DNA from: an unidentified eubacterium SCB49
GTDB taxonomy: Bacteria; Bacteroidota; Bacteroidia; Flavobacteriales; Flavobacteriaceae
DNA length: 64,000 nt
NCBI GenBank assembly: GCA_000170815.1
Contig: ABCO01000003.1
Location: 310,001-374,000, forward strand
Direction: 5' to 3'
Shown here: positions 18,169 through 28,675 of the stretch, piece by piece
Layout of the letters: every line of letters starts with the position of its first letter
How positions within the stretch are numbered: the first letter of the stretch is position 1
Made by a program: the position numbers and the translations under genes
Notes under the pieces: generated by a model
Database searches by the model: none
What the model was told of the DNA's origin: nothing
What the model saw: the letters and a program-made list of their open reading frames with translations, nothing else

Positions 18169-19269
18169 TTATTTATTTTCACTTTTACGTGCTTCAATTC
18201 TCGATTGAGCAATTGCTAATGCTGATTGATGTGTTGTTAAGTCAGAAATATCAGCTTTATTGAAAATCTCTAAAGTAGTATTATAGATATTCTCAGTCTT
18301 TCTAATTATCTCTTGTCTACCGTAGTTTTCAAGCTCTGCATATACATTAATAATACCTCCAGCGTTAATTAAAAAGTCTGGCGCGTAAGCAATTCCTTTT
18401 TCTTGAAGCATTTGACCATGTCTTAATTCATTTTCAAGTTGGTTATTAGCTGCTCCAGCAATTACTTGTGCTCTTAATTTACTAATGCTAATATCATTAA
18501 CAGTAGCTCCTAACGCACAAGGTGCATAGATATCCATCTGCTCTGAGTGCAAATCATTACCTCTATAAATATCAGCGCTAAAACGCTTACTTACTTCTTC
18601 TAGACGGTTTTGGTTGATATCTGAAATCACCACTTTAGCTCCTTCGTTAGTTAAATGCTCTACAAGTGCCTCACCAACATTTCCTATTCCTTCTACATAC
18701 ACCACTTTACCTTCTAGTACATCTGTACCAAATTTAAACTTAGCAGCTGCTTTCATCCCCATAAACACACCATATGCTGTAATAGGCGAAGGATTTCCAG
18801 CTCCTCCTTTATCTTCAGATATACCTGTAACATAAGGTGTTACCGTGCGCACTAAATCCATATCTGCTGTTGTCATACCAACATCTTCAGCAGTGATATA
18901 TCTACCACTTAGAGAGTGTACAAACTCTCCAAACTTTAACATTAGCTCAGGTGTCTTCTGAGTTTTTGCATCACCAATAATTACAGCTTTACCTCCACCT
19001 AGGTTTAATCCTGTTATGGCAGATTTAAAAGTCATTCCCCTAGAGAGTCTCATCACGTCATTAACCGCGTCCCACTCACTATTATAATTCCACATTCTAG
19101 TACCTCCAAGTGCAGGCCCTAAAACGGTATTATGTATTCCTATTATTGCTTTTAAACCAGTATCTTTGTCATTGCAAAAAACAATTTGCTCATGATTATC
19201 AAAAGATAATTGGCCAAATACTGGATCTACTTTATGTAGCTCTTTTGTTTGTACTACGTCTATTGTCAT
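18169..19269 (-). CDS. Leucine dehydrogenase (Glu/Leu/Phe/Val dehydrogenase family)
   Basis: 366 residues. It oxidatively deaminates branched-chain or related amino acids with NAD+. The catalytic region is LSRGMTFKSAITGLNLGGGKAVI, with the glycine-rich loop and Lys. The Rossmann fold VYVEGIGNVGEALVEHL and DIN are about 185-215. LGGTRMWNY near the N-terminus and the GAANNQL box fit leucine/valine dehydrogenases rather than glutamate dehydrogenase. It is a single gene, upstream of nusB and divergent from the ABC exporter. Confidence 0.93.
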   Translation of the reverse strand: MTIDVVQTKELHKVDPVFGQLSFDNHEQIVFCNDKDTGLKAIIGIHNTVLGPALGGTRMWNYNSEWDAVNDVMRLSRGMTFKSAITGLNLGGGKAVIIGDAKTQKTPELMLKFGEFVHSLSGRYITAEDVGMTTADMDLVRTVTPYVTGISEDKGGAGNPSPITAYGVFMGMKAAAKFKFGTDVLEGKVVYVEGIGNVGEALVEHLTNEGAKVVISDINQNRLEEVSKRFSADIYRGNDLHSEQMDIYAPCALGATVNDISISKLRAQVIAGAANNQLENELRHGQMLQEKGIAYAPDFLINAGGIINVYAELENYGRQEIIRKTENIYNTTLEIFNKADISDLTTHQSALAIAQSRIEARKSENK

Positions 19270-19433
19270 ATCTAAATTTAGTTTATAGGATCCTTAAAAA
19301 GGACGAGCAAAATTACACCATTAATACACAATTCGCAATAGGCGGTATGTTAATTTATGAATTTATTAATAAATTTTTAGACCCATCAAATTCACAAGGT
19401 TAAAAAACACTTTTGAGCTTGTTTCTATATTTT

Positions 19434-21188
19434 ATGAAAGAACTTAAACAAATAAATAAATATTTCAAGAAATACAGAGGACGTCTTGCCCTTGGTTTTG
19501 TCATCACTATTGTTGCTACGGTATTTAAATTAGTAGTTCCTAAGAAGATAGGCGATAGTGTTAACCTTATAGATGAGTTCTTAAAAGGGAATATTTCAAA
19601 AGAAATTATGACAGCGGGATTATTAAAAGGGGTACTAATACTAATTGGCGCTACCCTACTTTCTGCTTTTTTCACCTTTATGATGCGACAAACTTTTATT
19701 GTTGTATCTCGTTATATTGAATACGATCTAAAAAACGAAGTATATCTTCATTACCAAAAACTATCTCTTAGTTTTTATAAACAAAACAGAACAGGAGATT
19801 TAATGAACCGTATTAGTGAAGATGTGTCTAAAGTAAGAATGTATGTAGGTCCAGTTTTAATGTATAGCACGACAACAATCACATTATTTATTGTGACGAT
19901 TTCGTATATGTTTTACAAAGCACCCATCCTTACACTATATGCGATAGCACCACTCCCTATTTTATCTGTAGCGATCTACCAACTAAGTCGTATAATTCAT
20001 AAAAGAAGCACGATTGTACAGCAATATCTATCAAAACTCACCACGTTTACACAAGAGAGTTTTAGTGGTATTTCGGTTATTAAAGCCTATGGTATTGAGC
20101 CAGCAATTAATGAACAATTTGAAGATCTTGCAATAACAAGTAAAGAGAAAAACATAGAATTAGCACGTGCACAAGCTTTATTCTTTCCGTTAATGATTTT
20201 ACTTATTGGACTGAGCAACATTCTTGTGATATACATAGGGGGCTCAAGATATATTAATGGTCAAATTGCAGAAATAGGTACCATTGTAGAATTCCTTATT
20301 TACGTTAACATGCTTACTTGGCCTGTAGCTACTGTTGGCTGGGTTACCTCTATGATACAACAAGCAGAAGCTTCTCAAAAACGTATTAATGAATTTCTAA
20401 ATACAGCTCCAGCTATTGTTAACACAACAACTACTGAAACGCCAATTGTTGGAAAAATAGAATTTAAAAATCTATCATTTACTTACGAAGACACAAACAT
20501 TACCGCTTTAAAAAACATTTCATTTACCGTAAACCCTGGCGAAACACTTGCAATAATTGGGAACACAGGATCTGGTAAATCTACCATTCTAGAACTCATT
20601 GGTCGCTTGTATGACGTTTCAGAAAACACACTTTTTATAGGTGATACTAGCATTAAAGACTTAAATCTAGACAACTTAAGGAACCACATAGGCTACGTAC
20701 CACAAGATGCCTTCTTGTTTAGTGATACTATAAAAAACAATATCAAGTTTGGTAAAGAAGATGCTACGGATCAAGAAGTAATTGAAGCCGCAAAAAAAGC
20801 CGCTGTACATGATAACATTATTGGTTTTTCTAAGGGCTATGATACTATTTTGGGCGAACGCGGTATTACACTAAGCGGTGGACAAAAGCAACGTGTTGCT
20901 ATTGCTAGAGCTATCATTAAAGACCCTGAGATTATGCTATTTGATGATTGTCTTTCTGCCGTAGACACAGAAACAGAAGAAGCTATTTTAACAAATCTAA
21001 CTAAAATCGCAGCGAATAAAACGGTGATCATTGTAAGCCACCGAGTATCATCTGCTAAAAATGCAGATAAGATAATAGTACTTGAAGAAGGCAAAATACT
21101 ACAACAAGGAACGCACAACAACCTTATAAACAAAGACGGATATTATAAGGAGTTATACGCAAAACAACTTCTTGAAAAAGAAATTTAA
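19434..21188 (+). CDS. ABC exporter, fused membrane and ATPase domains
   Basis: 584 residues from the ATG at 19434; a TTG 21 bp upstream is less likely. Six membrane helices occupy about 15-300 and the nucleotide-binding domain about 335-575. Walker A is IIGNTGSGKSTI and the signature LSGGQKQRVAIARA. Walker B reads IMLFDDCLSAVD, with Asp in place of the catalytic Glu, as in MdlA/YheI-type half transporters that work as heterodimers. The substrate may be a drug or lipid. No partner subunit is in the window. Confidence 0.93.
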   Translation: MKELKQINKYFKKYRGRLALGFVITIVATVFKLVVPKKIGDSVNLIDEFLKGNISKEIMTAGLLKGVLILIGATLLSAFFTFMMRQTFIVVSRYIEYDLKNEVYLHYQKLSLSFYKQNRTGDLMNRISEDVSKVRMYVGPVLMYSTTTITLFIVTISYMFYKAPILTLYAIAPLPILSVAIYQLSRIIHKRSTIVQQYLSKLTTFTQESFSGISVIKAYGIEPAINEQFEDLAITSKEKNIELARAQALFFPLMILLIGLSNILVIYIGGSRYINGQIAEIGTIVEFLIYVNMLTWPVATVGWVTSMIQQAEASQKRINEFLNTAPAIVNTTTTETPIVGKIEFKNLSFTYEDTNITALKNISFTVNPGETLAIIGNTGSGKSTILELIGRLYDVSENTLFIGDTSIKDLNLDNLRNHIGYVPQDAFLFSDTIKNNIKFGKEDATDQEVIEAAKKAAVHDNIIGFSKGYDTILGERGITLSGGQKQRVAIARAIIKDPEIMLFDDCLSAVDTETEEAILTNLTKIAANKTVIIVSHRVSSAKNADKIIVLEEGKILQQGTHNNLINKDGYYKELYAKQLLEKEI

Positions 21189-21250
21189 AAAAGGGGTTCT
21201 TTATTTCTTTTTTTTTTAGATTTGAAAAATCAAAAATTAAATAAAATACA

Positions 21251-21646
21251 ATGAGCGATAATTATAATGGTGAGCAAGAAGAGATTTTTAGCAAAGTGAT
21301 GCGTGCAGGAAGACGTACTTATTTCTTTGATGTAAGATCTACAAAGGCAGGAGATTACTACCTAACAATTACAGAGAGTAAAAAGTTTACAAATGACGAT
21401 GGATCTTTTCACTACAAAAAACACAAAATCTACTTGTACAAAGAAGATTTTATGGAGTTTAAAGAGAACGTAAACGAGATGATCCAATACGTAATTGATG
21501 AAAAAGGTGAAGAAGTAATCAGTGAGCGCCACCAGAAAGACTACGTAAGAGAACCTAAAACACAAGCTGCTGTAGAGGTTTCAGAAACTAAATCTGAAAC
21601 TGCCGCTGAAAGTCGTTTTACAGACGTAGACTTTGATGACATTTAA
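21251..21646 (+). CDS. PUR family (DUF3276) nucleic-acid-binding protein
   Basis: 131 residues. The DUF3276/PUR domain is about 8-90: EIFSKVMRAGRRTYFFDVRSTKAGDYYLTITESKK. It is the bacterial relative of eukaryotic Pur-alpha, and binds single-stranded DNA or RNA. The C-terminal 40 residues are acidic and disordered. It ends with a terminator at 21671. Confidence 0.92.
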   Translation: MSDNYNGEQEEIFSKVMRAGRRTYFFDVRSTKAGDYYLTITESKKFTNDDGSFHYKKHKIYLYKEDFMEFKENVNEMIQYVIDEKGEEVISERHQKDYVREPKTQAAVEVSETKSETAAESRFTDVDFDDI

Positions 21647-21670
21647 TATATAACAAGGCTAATTCATATA

Positions 21671-21703
21671 AAAACCACTTCTATTATGGAAGTGGTTTTT
21701 TTT
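21671..21703 (+). terminator. Terminator of the PUR gene
   Basis: AAAACCACTTC, loop, GAAGTGGTTTT followed by T's (imperfect at the loop). It lies 25 bp after the stop codon. Confidence 0.85.
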
Positions 21704-21797
21704 ATACCCGTATATTTTTTTTTAGCAAGCTAGCGCTGCTTAACCCATTCTAATGAACGCACTTATAAAGTAGCTGCTTTTAACAAACAACAATAAA

Positions 21798-21828
21798 AAA
21801 TCCCCAACCTAATAAATTAGATTGGGGA
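21798..21828 (-). terminator. Terminator of dnaK
   Basis: On the minus strand CCCCAA-x-CTAAT pairs with ATTAG-x-TTGGGG and a run of T's follows. It lies about 43 bp beyond the dnaK stop codon. Confidence 0.85.
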
Positions 21829-21870
21829 TACTGTATAATTAAAGCTTGCACAGTGTGCAAACCAGAAGTT

Positions 21871-23781
21871 TTATTTTACTTCTTCAAAATCTACATCTTC
21901 TACATCAGAGCTTTCGTCTGCACCAGCTCCTGCATCTGCAGTTGGCTCTCCTGTTGGAGCTCCACCTTGCGCTTCTGCTTGTGCTTTGTACATCTCTTCG
22001 CTAGCTGCTTTCCAAGCTTCGTTAATTTTATCAAGCGCTGGCGTGATAGCATCAACATTCTTAGTTTCGTAAGCTGCTTTCAATTCTACTAAAGCTTCTT
22101 CTACAGGCTTCTTGTTATCCTCAGAAATCTTATCACCAAATTCTTTCAACTGCTTTTCTGTTTGGAAGATCATTCCATCAGCTTCGTTGATTTTGTCTGC
22201 TGTTTCTTTCGCCTTTTTATCTGCATCAGCATTTGCTTCTGCTTCCTGCTTCATTTTCTCAATTTCCTCTTCAGTTAATCCAGAAGAAGCCTCGATACGG
22301 ATATCTTGTTTTTTACCTGTAGCTTTATCTTCTGCACTTACTTTAATGATACCGTTAGCATCAATATCAAAAGTAACTTCAATTTGAGGTACACCACGCT
22401 GTGCTGGTGGAATGTCACTTAAATGAAAACGACCAATTGTTTTATTGTCGTTTGCCATAGGACGCTCACCTTGTAACACGTGAATCTCTACAGATGGCTG
22501 ATTATCTGCCGCAGTTGAGAATACTTGACTCTTTTTTGTAGGTATTGTAGTGTTTGCTTCAATTAGTTTTGTCATTACACTACCCATTGTTTCAATCCCT
22601 AAAGAAAGAGGAGTAACATCTAATAACAATACATCTTTTACATCACCAGTTAATACACCACCTTGTATTGCAGCTCCAACGGCTACAACCTCATCTGGAT
22701 TCACACCTTTACTTGGTGCTTTTCCGAAGAATTTCTCTACCGCTTCTTGTACCGCAGGGATACGAGTAGATCCACCTACTAAAATTACTTCATCAATATC
22801 ACTGTTTGTTAAACCTGCAGCTTTCATTGCAGTTTTACAAGGCTCAATCGTTCTTTTTACAAGATCGTCAATTAATTGCTCAAACTTAGCACGAGTTAAT
22901 GTTTTAACAAGGTGCTTAGGTCCGCTAGCAGTAGCAGTCACGTAAGGCAAGTTAATTTCTGTTTGTGCAGACGCTGATAATTCAATCTTTGCTTTTTCTG
23001 CCGCTTCTTTTAAACGTTGTAATGCCATTGGATCTTTTCTAAGGTCCATATTGTCATTCTCAGATTGAAACTCATCTGCTAACCAGTTGATAATTTTTTG
23101 ATCTACATCATCACCACCTAAGTGTGTATCACCATCTGTAGAAAGTACTTCAAATACACCATCACCTAATTCAAGGATAGATACATCATGTGTTCCTCCA
23201 CCAAAATCAAATACTACAATCTTCTGGTCTGTATTTTTCTTATCAAGACCGTAAGCTAATGCTGCCGCTGTTGGCTCATTAATAATACGCTCTACTGTTA
23301 ATCCAGCAATTTGTCCTGCTTCTTTCGTTGCTTGACGCTGGCTATCGTTAAAATATGCTGGCACTGTAATTACCGCACGAGAAACTTCAGCTCCTAGGTA
23401 ATCTTCTGCCGTTTTCTTCATTTTCTGAAGAATCATAGCACTTAATTCTTGTGGTGTATAAAGACGACCATCAATATCTACACGTGGTGTATCGTTATCA
23501 CCTTTTACAACACTATATGCTGCTCTATCTGCTTCTTTTGCAGACTCACTATACTTGTTCCCCATAAAACGCTTGATCGAAGCAACCGTTTTTGTTGGGT
23601 TTGTAACTGCCTGTCTTTTTGCAGGGTCACCTATTTTTATTTCGCCGCCTTCTACAAAAGCGATCACAGATGGTGTTGTTCTTTTACCTTCTGCATTAGG
23701 GATTACAGTTGGCTCACTACCTTCCATCACCGAAACGCAGGAGTTGGTTGTACCTAAGTCAATTCCAATAATCTTACTCAT
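21871..23781 (-). CDS. dnaK: Chaperone DnaK (Hsp70)
   Basis: 636 residues, complete. The ATPase domain has [16 protein letters not shown] at the N-terminus, [33 protein letters not shown] and [14 protein letters not shown]. The substrate-binding domain starts with [16 protein letters not shown], and the C-terminal helical lid ends in an acidic EDVDFEEVK tail. It is the central ATP-driven cytosolic chaperone. Neither dnaJ nor grpE is adjacent. The upstream region has a dyad that may mediate stress control. Confidence 0.98.
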   Translation of the reverse strand: MSKIIGIDLGTTNSCVSVMEGSEPTVIPNAEGKRTTPSVIAFVEGGEIKIGDPAKRQAVTNPTKTVASIKRFMGNKYSESAKEADRAAYSVVKGDNDTPRVDIDGRLYTPQELSAMILQKMKKTAEDYLGAEVSRAVITVPAYFNDSQRQATKEAGQIAGLTVERIINEPTAAALAYGLDKKNTDQKIVVFDFGGGTHDVSILELGDGVFEVLSTDGDTHLGGDDVDQKIINWLADEFQSENDNMDLRKDPMALQRLKEAAEKAKIELSASAQTEINLPYVTATASGPKHLVKTLTRAKFEQLIDDLVKRTIEPCKTAMKAAGLTNSDIDEVILVGGSTRIPAVQEAVEKFFGKAPSKGVNPDEVVAVGAAIQGGVLTGDVKDVLLLDVTPLSLGIETMGSVMTKLIEANTTIPTKKSQVFSTAADNQPSVEIHVLQGERPMANDNKTIGRFHLSDIPPAQRGVPQIEVTFDIDANGIIKVSAEDKATGKKQDIRIEASSGLTEEEIEKMKQEAEANADADKKAKETADKINEADGMIFQTEKQLKEFGDKISEDNKKPVEEALVELKAAYETKNVDAITPALDKINEAWKAASEEMYKAQAEAQGGAPTGEPTADAGAGADESSDVEDVDFEEVK

Positions 23782-24087
23782 ATCGTTATATTTAATTTAA
23801 ATTCTAATTTGTTTTAATAGCCCTTCGGAAATGTTAATTACCAAAGACATTTCTCTTAAGTCAATAGTTGTGCCATCAACAAATGACTGACATGGTGGCA
23901 GAAATCCATTGTCAGTTATAAATAAAAGACTTACGTATTTTAAAAATCTTTTAATTAAAGGGTCTCAAAACAACTTGTCGAAACGTTGCGACACCCAAAA
24001 ACAATACAGACAAACAATAGTTAAAGTATTAGAAGCATCACAAGTTTATATTTCATTAATTTGTATTTAAATAAACGTGCATAAAAA
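23782..24087. other. Divergent dnaK / cupin-lipoprotein regulatory spacer
   Basis: 306 bp with no ORF. It contains a TTTCCGAAG motif (minus strand) near 23823, a bulged inverted repeat at 23886-23916, and a second short dyad TGTCG/CGACA at 23976-23993. This density of dyads is unusual for the window. Confidence 0.5.
23886..23916 (-). promoter_or_regulatory. Inverted repeat upstream of dnaK, possible operator
   Basis: ACTGACA-TGG pairs with CCATTGTCAGT with one bulged base. Inside it, CTGACATGGTGGCAG (23887-23901) is itself an imperfect 6-3-6 dyad. It lies about 105-135 bp before the dnaK ATG. A heat-shock role is inference. Confidence 0.4.
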
Positions 24088-24465
24088 ATGACTCTAAAAC
24101 CCCTTACATTCTTACTCATCATTGCAGTACTTTTTATAAATAGCTGTAAAGAAAAACAAACGCTTCCAGGCCCTGCAGAAGCTGGATGGAAAGGAAAAGT
24201 GATTTGCGAAGTTCTTGAAGACAATGAAAATCTTAGATCTTTAAAATGTACATTTCCACCCGGAGTTGGTCATGAAAAACACATACACCCTACCCATATC
24301 ATCTATACTTTAAAAGGAAGTACCTTTAGAATAACAAGCGCTACGGGCACACGAGAAGTACATGTAAAAACAGGCAGCTATTACTATAATGATCACGATA
24401 ATTGGCATGAAGTATTAAATATAGGAGATAGCACCGCTGTTTTTCTTATTATGGAGCCCAAATAA
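24088..24465 (+). CDS. Cupin-domain lipoprotein
   Basis: 125 residues. Signal peptide with lipobox (LIIAVLFINSC, Cys20). The remainder is a single small cupin: the first box is GVGHEKHIHPTHIIYTLKG (two or three metal-ligand His), the second GSYYYNDHDNWHEVLNIGDS. The His-rich pattern suggests a metal-bound barrel. Function unknown. It is divergent from dnaK and followed by 232 bp without a gene. Confidence 0.85.
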   Translation: MTLKPLTFLLIIAVLFINSCKEKQTLPGPAEAGWKGKVICEVLEDNENLRSLKCTFPPGVGHEKHIHPTHIIYTLKGSTFRITSATGTREVHVKTGSYYYNDHDNWHEVLNIGDSTAVFLIMEPK

Positions 24466-24697
24466 TAAATAACCCAACCTTCTTTTGCAGGCAAGCAAGC
24501 CTTACAGTTAACAATCCACATAAAGTATTAATCACAAGGGTTTTACATATTTATAATATCAGGTTTTATTTATATAAATAGATAGGCATTACTAAAATTT
24601 AATCTCACTAGTGCTGTATTTTAAAATTTCAGAAAAAAAGCTTAAAATCTTTATTCTCAAAATTGCTTAATTAAATAAAACATTATACATTTATTCT

Positions 24698-26899
24698 ATG
24701 ACAGAAGAAGCGCTCGAATTAGAAAATAAAGCCATTGCACAGGAGTATAAAAACTTACTTAAAATAAGTTATCGCTCTTTAACAGATGAAGATAAAAAAT
24801 TAATACGCTCTGCCTTTGACGTTGCGGTAGATGCTCACAAAGAGCAACGACGCAAAAGTGGAGAAGCTTATATTTTTCATCCCATTGCTGTGGCAAAAAT
24901 AGTTGCGTCAGAGATTGGTCTTGATGCCACTTCTATTGCTTCTGCCCTATTGCATGATGTGGTAGAAGACACTTCGTACACGCTAGCAGACCTCGAGCAA
25001 CTTTTTGGAGAAACCGTCGCACGTATTGTAGATGGGCTTACTAAGATAGACAAAATGCCTTATGATGGTGATGTGTCTATGCAGGCAGAAAATTTCAGAA
25101 AAATGCTACTTACTCTAAATGATGACATTAGGGTGATTATTATTAAAATAGCAGACAGGTTGCACAACATGCAAACAATGGACTCTATGCCTGCCTACAA
25201 ACAAGTAAAAATAGCTTCTGAAACATTATATATTTACGCACCTTTGGCTCATAGAATTGGGCTTTACAATATTAAAACACAACTAGAAGACCTTGGTCTT
25301 AAATACACCGAACCAGAAGTATACAATGATATTTTAGGTAAAATAAAAGAAAGTAAAGAAGAGCAAGATGCATATATAGACACCTTCTCTAAAACAATAG
25401 AAGAGACGCTAAACAAAGAAGGCTTAAATTATGAGATCAAAGGAAGGCCTAAATCTATTTTTTCTATAAGAAGAAAAATGCGTGCTCAAACCGTGACTTT
25501 TGACGAAGTATATGACAAATTTGCGGTCCGTATTATTTATAAGAGTGATTTAGCAAATGAAAAATTTCTTGCTTGGAAAATATATTCTATTGTAACAGAT
25601 CATTTTAGACCCAACCCTACACGCTTACGCGATTGGATTTCTTCGCCTAAATCAACAGGATACGAAGCTTTACACATTACAGTAATGGGACCTAAAGGTC
25701 GCTGGGTAGAAGTTCAAATACGTAGCGAACGAATGAACGAGATTGCAGAAAAGGGTTTTGCTGCTCATTATAAATATAAAAATAAAGATAGTGACGATGG
25801 TGGACTAGACGCTTGGCTTAACAAATTACAAGACACATTAGAAAACCAAGATATAAGTGCCATAGATTTTGTACAAGAATTTAAACTTAATCTATACGCA
25901 AAAGAAATTTATGTATTTACACCTAAAGGCGATCTATACTCTTTACCTAAAGGTGCAACAGCTTTAGATTTTGCTTACCAAATTCATACAGAAGTTGGTA
26001 AGCACACTCGAGGAACTAAAGTAAATGGTAAACTTGTCCCCTTAAGCCGAGTGCTTAAAAGTGGAGATCAAGTAGAAATTATCACAAGTGATAACGCAAA
26101 ACCCACTAACAACTGGCTTAACTATGCCACAACAGGAAAAGCAATATCAAAGATTAAAGGGGCATTAAATGCCGATAAGAAAATTATTGCTGCTGAAGGA
26201 AAAGAGATATTGACAAGAAAATTAAAATCTCTAAAAATATCACTAGACGAAAATACCGTTAACCAATTAGTAAGTCATTTTAAATTAAAAACAAGTCTCG
26301 ACTTATTTTTTAGAGTAGGTTCTGGAATTATAGAAAATAAAGAATTAAAAGAGTTTGCTGCCTCAAGGAGCAATGCCTTAGTTAGTTTTTTCAAAAAAAT
26401 AAGAAAACCAACTACACCTCCTGATGTTGACAAAGAAGAGATTACAGAAAAATATGACCAATTAGTATTTGGTAAAGATGAACAAAAACTAGATTACACA
26501 CTATCTAAATGCTGTAATCCTATTCCTGGTGATCCCGTTTTTGGTTTTACCACCATAAACGAAGGTATTAAGATTCATAAACAAAATTGCCCGAACGCTG
26601 TTCAACTACAAAGCAATTATAATTATCGTATTTTACAAGCCAATTGGATAGATTCTACGCAACGAGAATTTAAATCTGAACTACAATTAACAGGTATAGA
26701 TACCATAGGTCTTGTGAACGAAATAACAAAAATCGTTTCAAGCAATCATGGGATAGACATGAAGCATCTTCATTTTGATAGTGATGATGGCGTTTTTACA
26801 GGAAAAATAGTCGTTGTGGTAAAAAATAAGACCATTCTTGATAACTTAGTTCAAAACATTAAGAAAATAAACGGCATTGATAAAGTTACAAGGGTATAA
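24698..26899 (+). CDS. Bifunctional (p)ppGpp synthetase/hydrolase, Rel/SpoT type
   Basis: 733 residues with the full four-domain order. The HD hydrolase comes first (H61, and HDVVEDTS at 86-93). The synthetase is about 245-350 (KFAVRIIYKS; GYEALHITVMGPKGRWVEVQIRS), then the TGS domain about 395-460 (VFTPKGDLYSLPKGATALDFAY), a helical/zinc-finger region with SKCCNPIPGD, and the ACT domain at the C-terminus. The HD motif is intact, so it should both make and degrade (p)ppGpp. It starts a same-strand run with fur and purA. Confidence 0.96.
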   Translation: MTEEALELENKAIAQEYKNLLKISYRSLTDEDKKLIRSAFDVAVDAHKEQRRKSGEAYIFHPIAVAKIVASEIGLDATSIASALLHDVVEDTSYTLADLEQLFGETVARIVDGLTKIDKMPYDGDVSMQAENFRKMLLTLNDDIRVIIIKIADRLHNMQTMDSMPAYKQVKIASETLYIYAPLAHRIGLYNIKTQLEDLGLKYTEPEVYNDILGKIKESKEEQDAYIDTFSKTIEETLNKEGLNYEIKGRPKSIFSIRRKMRAQTVTFDEVYDKFAVRIIYKSDLANEKFLAWKIYSIVTDHFRPNPTRLRDWISSPKSTGYEALHITVMGPKGRWVEVQIRSERMNEIAEKGFAAHYKYKNKDSDDGGLDAWLNKLQDTLENQDISAIDFVQEFKLNLYAKEIYVFTPKGDLYSLPKGATALDFAYQIHTEVGKHTRGTKVNGKLVPLSRVLKSGDQVEIITSDNAKPTNNWLNYATTGKAISKIKGALNADKKIIAAEGKEILTRKLKSLKISLDENTVNQLVSHFKLKTSLDLFFRVGSGIIENKELKEFAASRSNALVSFFKKIRKPTTPPDVDKEEITEKYDQLVFGKDEQKLDYTLSKCCNPIPGDPVFGFTTINEGIKIHKQNCPNAVQLQSNYNYRILQANWIDSTQREFKSELQLTGIDTIGLVNEITKIVSSNHGIDMKHLHFDSDDGVFTGKIVVVVKNKTILDNLVQNIKKINGIDKVTRV

Positions 26900-26905
26900 A
26901 ATACC

Positions 26906-26913
26906 TATTTTTG
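26906..26913 (+). promoter_or_regulatory. Putative -7 box before fur
   Basis: TATTTTTG, 10 bp before the fur ATG and inside the 24-bp spacer after rel. It suggests that fur has its own promoter besides read-through. Confidence 0.45.
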
Positions 26914-26923
26914 ACGCTTCAAA

Positions 26924-27379
26924 ATGGATATAAACACACCACATAAAAATCAGGACATCGTAAAACAAGTTTTTACAGCCTTTCTAGAAGAGAATGGCCA
27001 TAGAAAAACTCCAGAACGATATGCCATTTTACAAGAGATTTACGATCAAGAAGAACATTTTGATATAGAATCACTCTATATTAACATGAAAAACAAAAAT
27101 TATCGTGTAAGTCGAGCAACCTTGTATAATACTATAGAACTATTAATAGATAGTAAACTCGTACGAAAACATCAGTTTGGCAAAAATCAAGCACATTTTG
27201 AAAAATCGTATTTCGATAAACAACACGATCACTTAATTTTAAGTACTGGAGAGGTAATTGAATTTTGCGATCCACGCATTCAGAATATAAAGAAAACAAT
27301 AGAAGAAGTTTTTGATGTAGAAATTACAAATCATTCACTTTACTTCTACGGAAATAAAAAAAACACGACCAAAACATAA
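26924..27379 (+). CDS. Fur family transcriptional regulator
   Basis: 151 residues. The winged-helix domain is about 15-90 ([37 protein letters not shown]). The metal/dimer domain has [29 protein letters not shown]. It has one cysteine there and no CxxC structural zinc pairs, so it may lack the structural Zn site. It is predicted to control iron, zinc or peroxide genes; which metal cannot be told. It lies between rel and purA with 3 bp to purA. Confidence 0.93.
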   Translation: MDINTPHKNQDIVKQVFTAFLEENGHRKTPERYAILQEIYDQEEHFDIESLYINMKNKNYRVSRATLYNTIELLIDSKLVRKHQFGKNQAHFEKSYFDKQHDHLILSTGEVIEFCDPRIQNIKKTIEEVFDVEITNHSLYFYGNKKNTTKT

Positions 27380-27382
27380 ATT

Positions 27383-28654
27383 ATGGCAGTAGACTTACTA
27401 CTAGGATTACAATGGGGAGACGAAGGCAAAGGAAAAATTGTGGACGTTCTCACAGCAGATTATGATATTATCGCACGATTTCAAGGTGGACCAAACGCAG
27501 GGCACACATTAGAATTTGATGGTATAAAACACGTATTACGTACAATACCTTCTGGAATATTCCATAAAACTGCAATGAATGTTATTGGAAACGGAGTTGT
27601 AATTGACCCTGTCGTTTTTGTAAAAGAATTAGAAGGCTTAGATCAATTTAAAATTGATTATAAAGCTAAACTAATTATTTCTAGAAAAGCACACCTTATA
27701 CTACCTACACACAGACTGCTTGATGCAGCAAGTGAAGCTTCTAAAGGTAAAGCAAAGATTGGTTCTACACTTAAAGGTATTGGACCAACATATATGGATA
27801 AAACAGGCCGAAATGGTATCCGTGTAGGAGACCTTGAATTGGCAGACTGGAAAGAAAAATACAGAGCTCTTGCAGACAAGCACGAAGCTATGATTGATTT
27901 CTATAATGTAGACGTACAATACGATCTTGCAGAAATGGAAAAAGAATTTTTCGCTGCTGTTGAAACATTAAAAACATTAACTTTTATTGATAGTGAAGAA
28001 TATTTTCACCAAGCAATGAAAGCAGGTAAAACTATACTAGCAGAAGGAGCTCAAGGGTCTTTACTCGATATCGATTTTGGAACTTATCCTTTTGTAACTT
28101 CTTCAAACACAACTGCAGCAGGTGCTTGTACTGGATTAGGAGTAGCTCCTAACAAGGTAAAAGATGTATACGGAATCTTTAAAGCTTACACTACTCGTGT
28201 TGGTTCTGGACCTTTCCCAACAGAATTGTTTGATGAAGTAGGTGCAGAAATGGCAACAGTAGGTCGCGAACTTGGTGCAGTGACTGGACGTCCAAGACGT
28301 TGTGGTTGGCTAGATCTTGTAGCGCTTAAATATACTTGTGAAGTAAACGGAGTAACACAATTAATGATGATGAAAGGCGATGTTCTTTCTGGATTTGAAA
28401 AATTAAAAGTGTGTACAGCTTATAAATATAAAGGAGAAACGATTACGCACCTTCCTTATAACATTGAGCCCGAAAATGTAACTCCTATTTACACAGAGTT
28501 TGATTGCTGGAAAGAAGATTTAACAAAAATGACTGAACCTTCTCAATTCCCAAAAGAACTAAATGAATACATTGACTTCTTAGAAAAAGAATTAGAAATT
28601 CCAATTAAAGTGGTTTCTGTAGGTCCAGATAGAACACAGACTATACATAGATAA
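27383..28654 (+). CDS. purA: Adenylosuccinate synthetase
   Basis: 423 residues. It condenses IMP with aspartate using GTP in AMP synthesis. The GTP/IMP loop LQWGDEGKGKIVD at 9-21 contains the catalytic Asp, followed by GGPNAGHT, IGSTLKGIGPTYMDK, ILAEGAQGSLLDIDFGTYPFVTSS and the GRPRRCGWLDL box. It is complete, with normal length. The purine theme is continued by purC at 42137. Confidence 0.98.
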   Translation: MAVDLLLGLQWGDEGKGKIVDVLTADYDIIARFQGGPNAGHTLEFDGIKHVLRTIPSGIFHKTAMNVIGNGVVIDPVVFVKELEGLDQFKIDYKAKLIISRKAHLILPTHRLLDAASEASKGKAKIGSTLKGIGPTYMDKTGRNGIRVGDLELADWKEKYRALADKHEAMIDFYNVDVQYDLAEMEKEFFAAVETLKTLTFIDSEEYFHQAMKAGKTILAEGAQGSLLDIDFGTYPFVTSSNTTAAGACTGLGVAPNKVKDVYGIFKAYTTRVGSGPFPTELFDEVGAEMATVGRELGAVTGRPRRCGWLDLVALKYTCEVNGVTQLMMMKGDVLSGFEKLKVCTAYKYKGETITHLPYNIEPENVTPIYTEFDCWKEDLTKMTEPSQFPKELNEYIDFLEKELEIPIKVVSVGPDRTQTIHR

Positions 28655-28675
28655 TATAGGACAAAAAACTGCGTT

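Noticed and set aside
22472..22487. parS-like sequence with CACGTGAA core inside dnaK
   Set aside because: It matches TGTTTCACGTGAAACA at only about 12 of 16 positions and lies in coding DNA; no good parS was found near parAB by eye.
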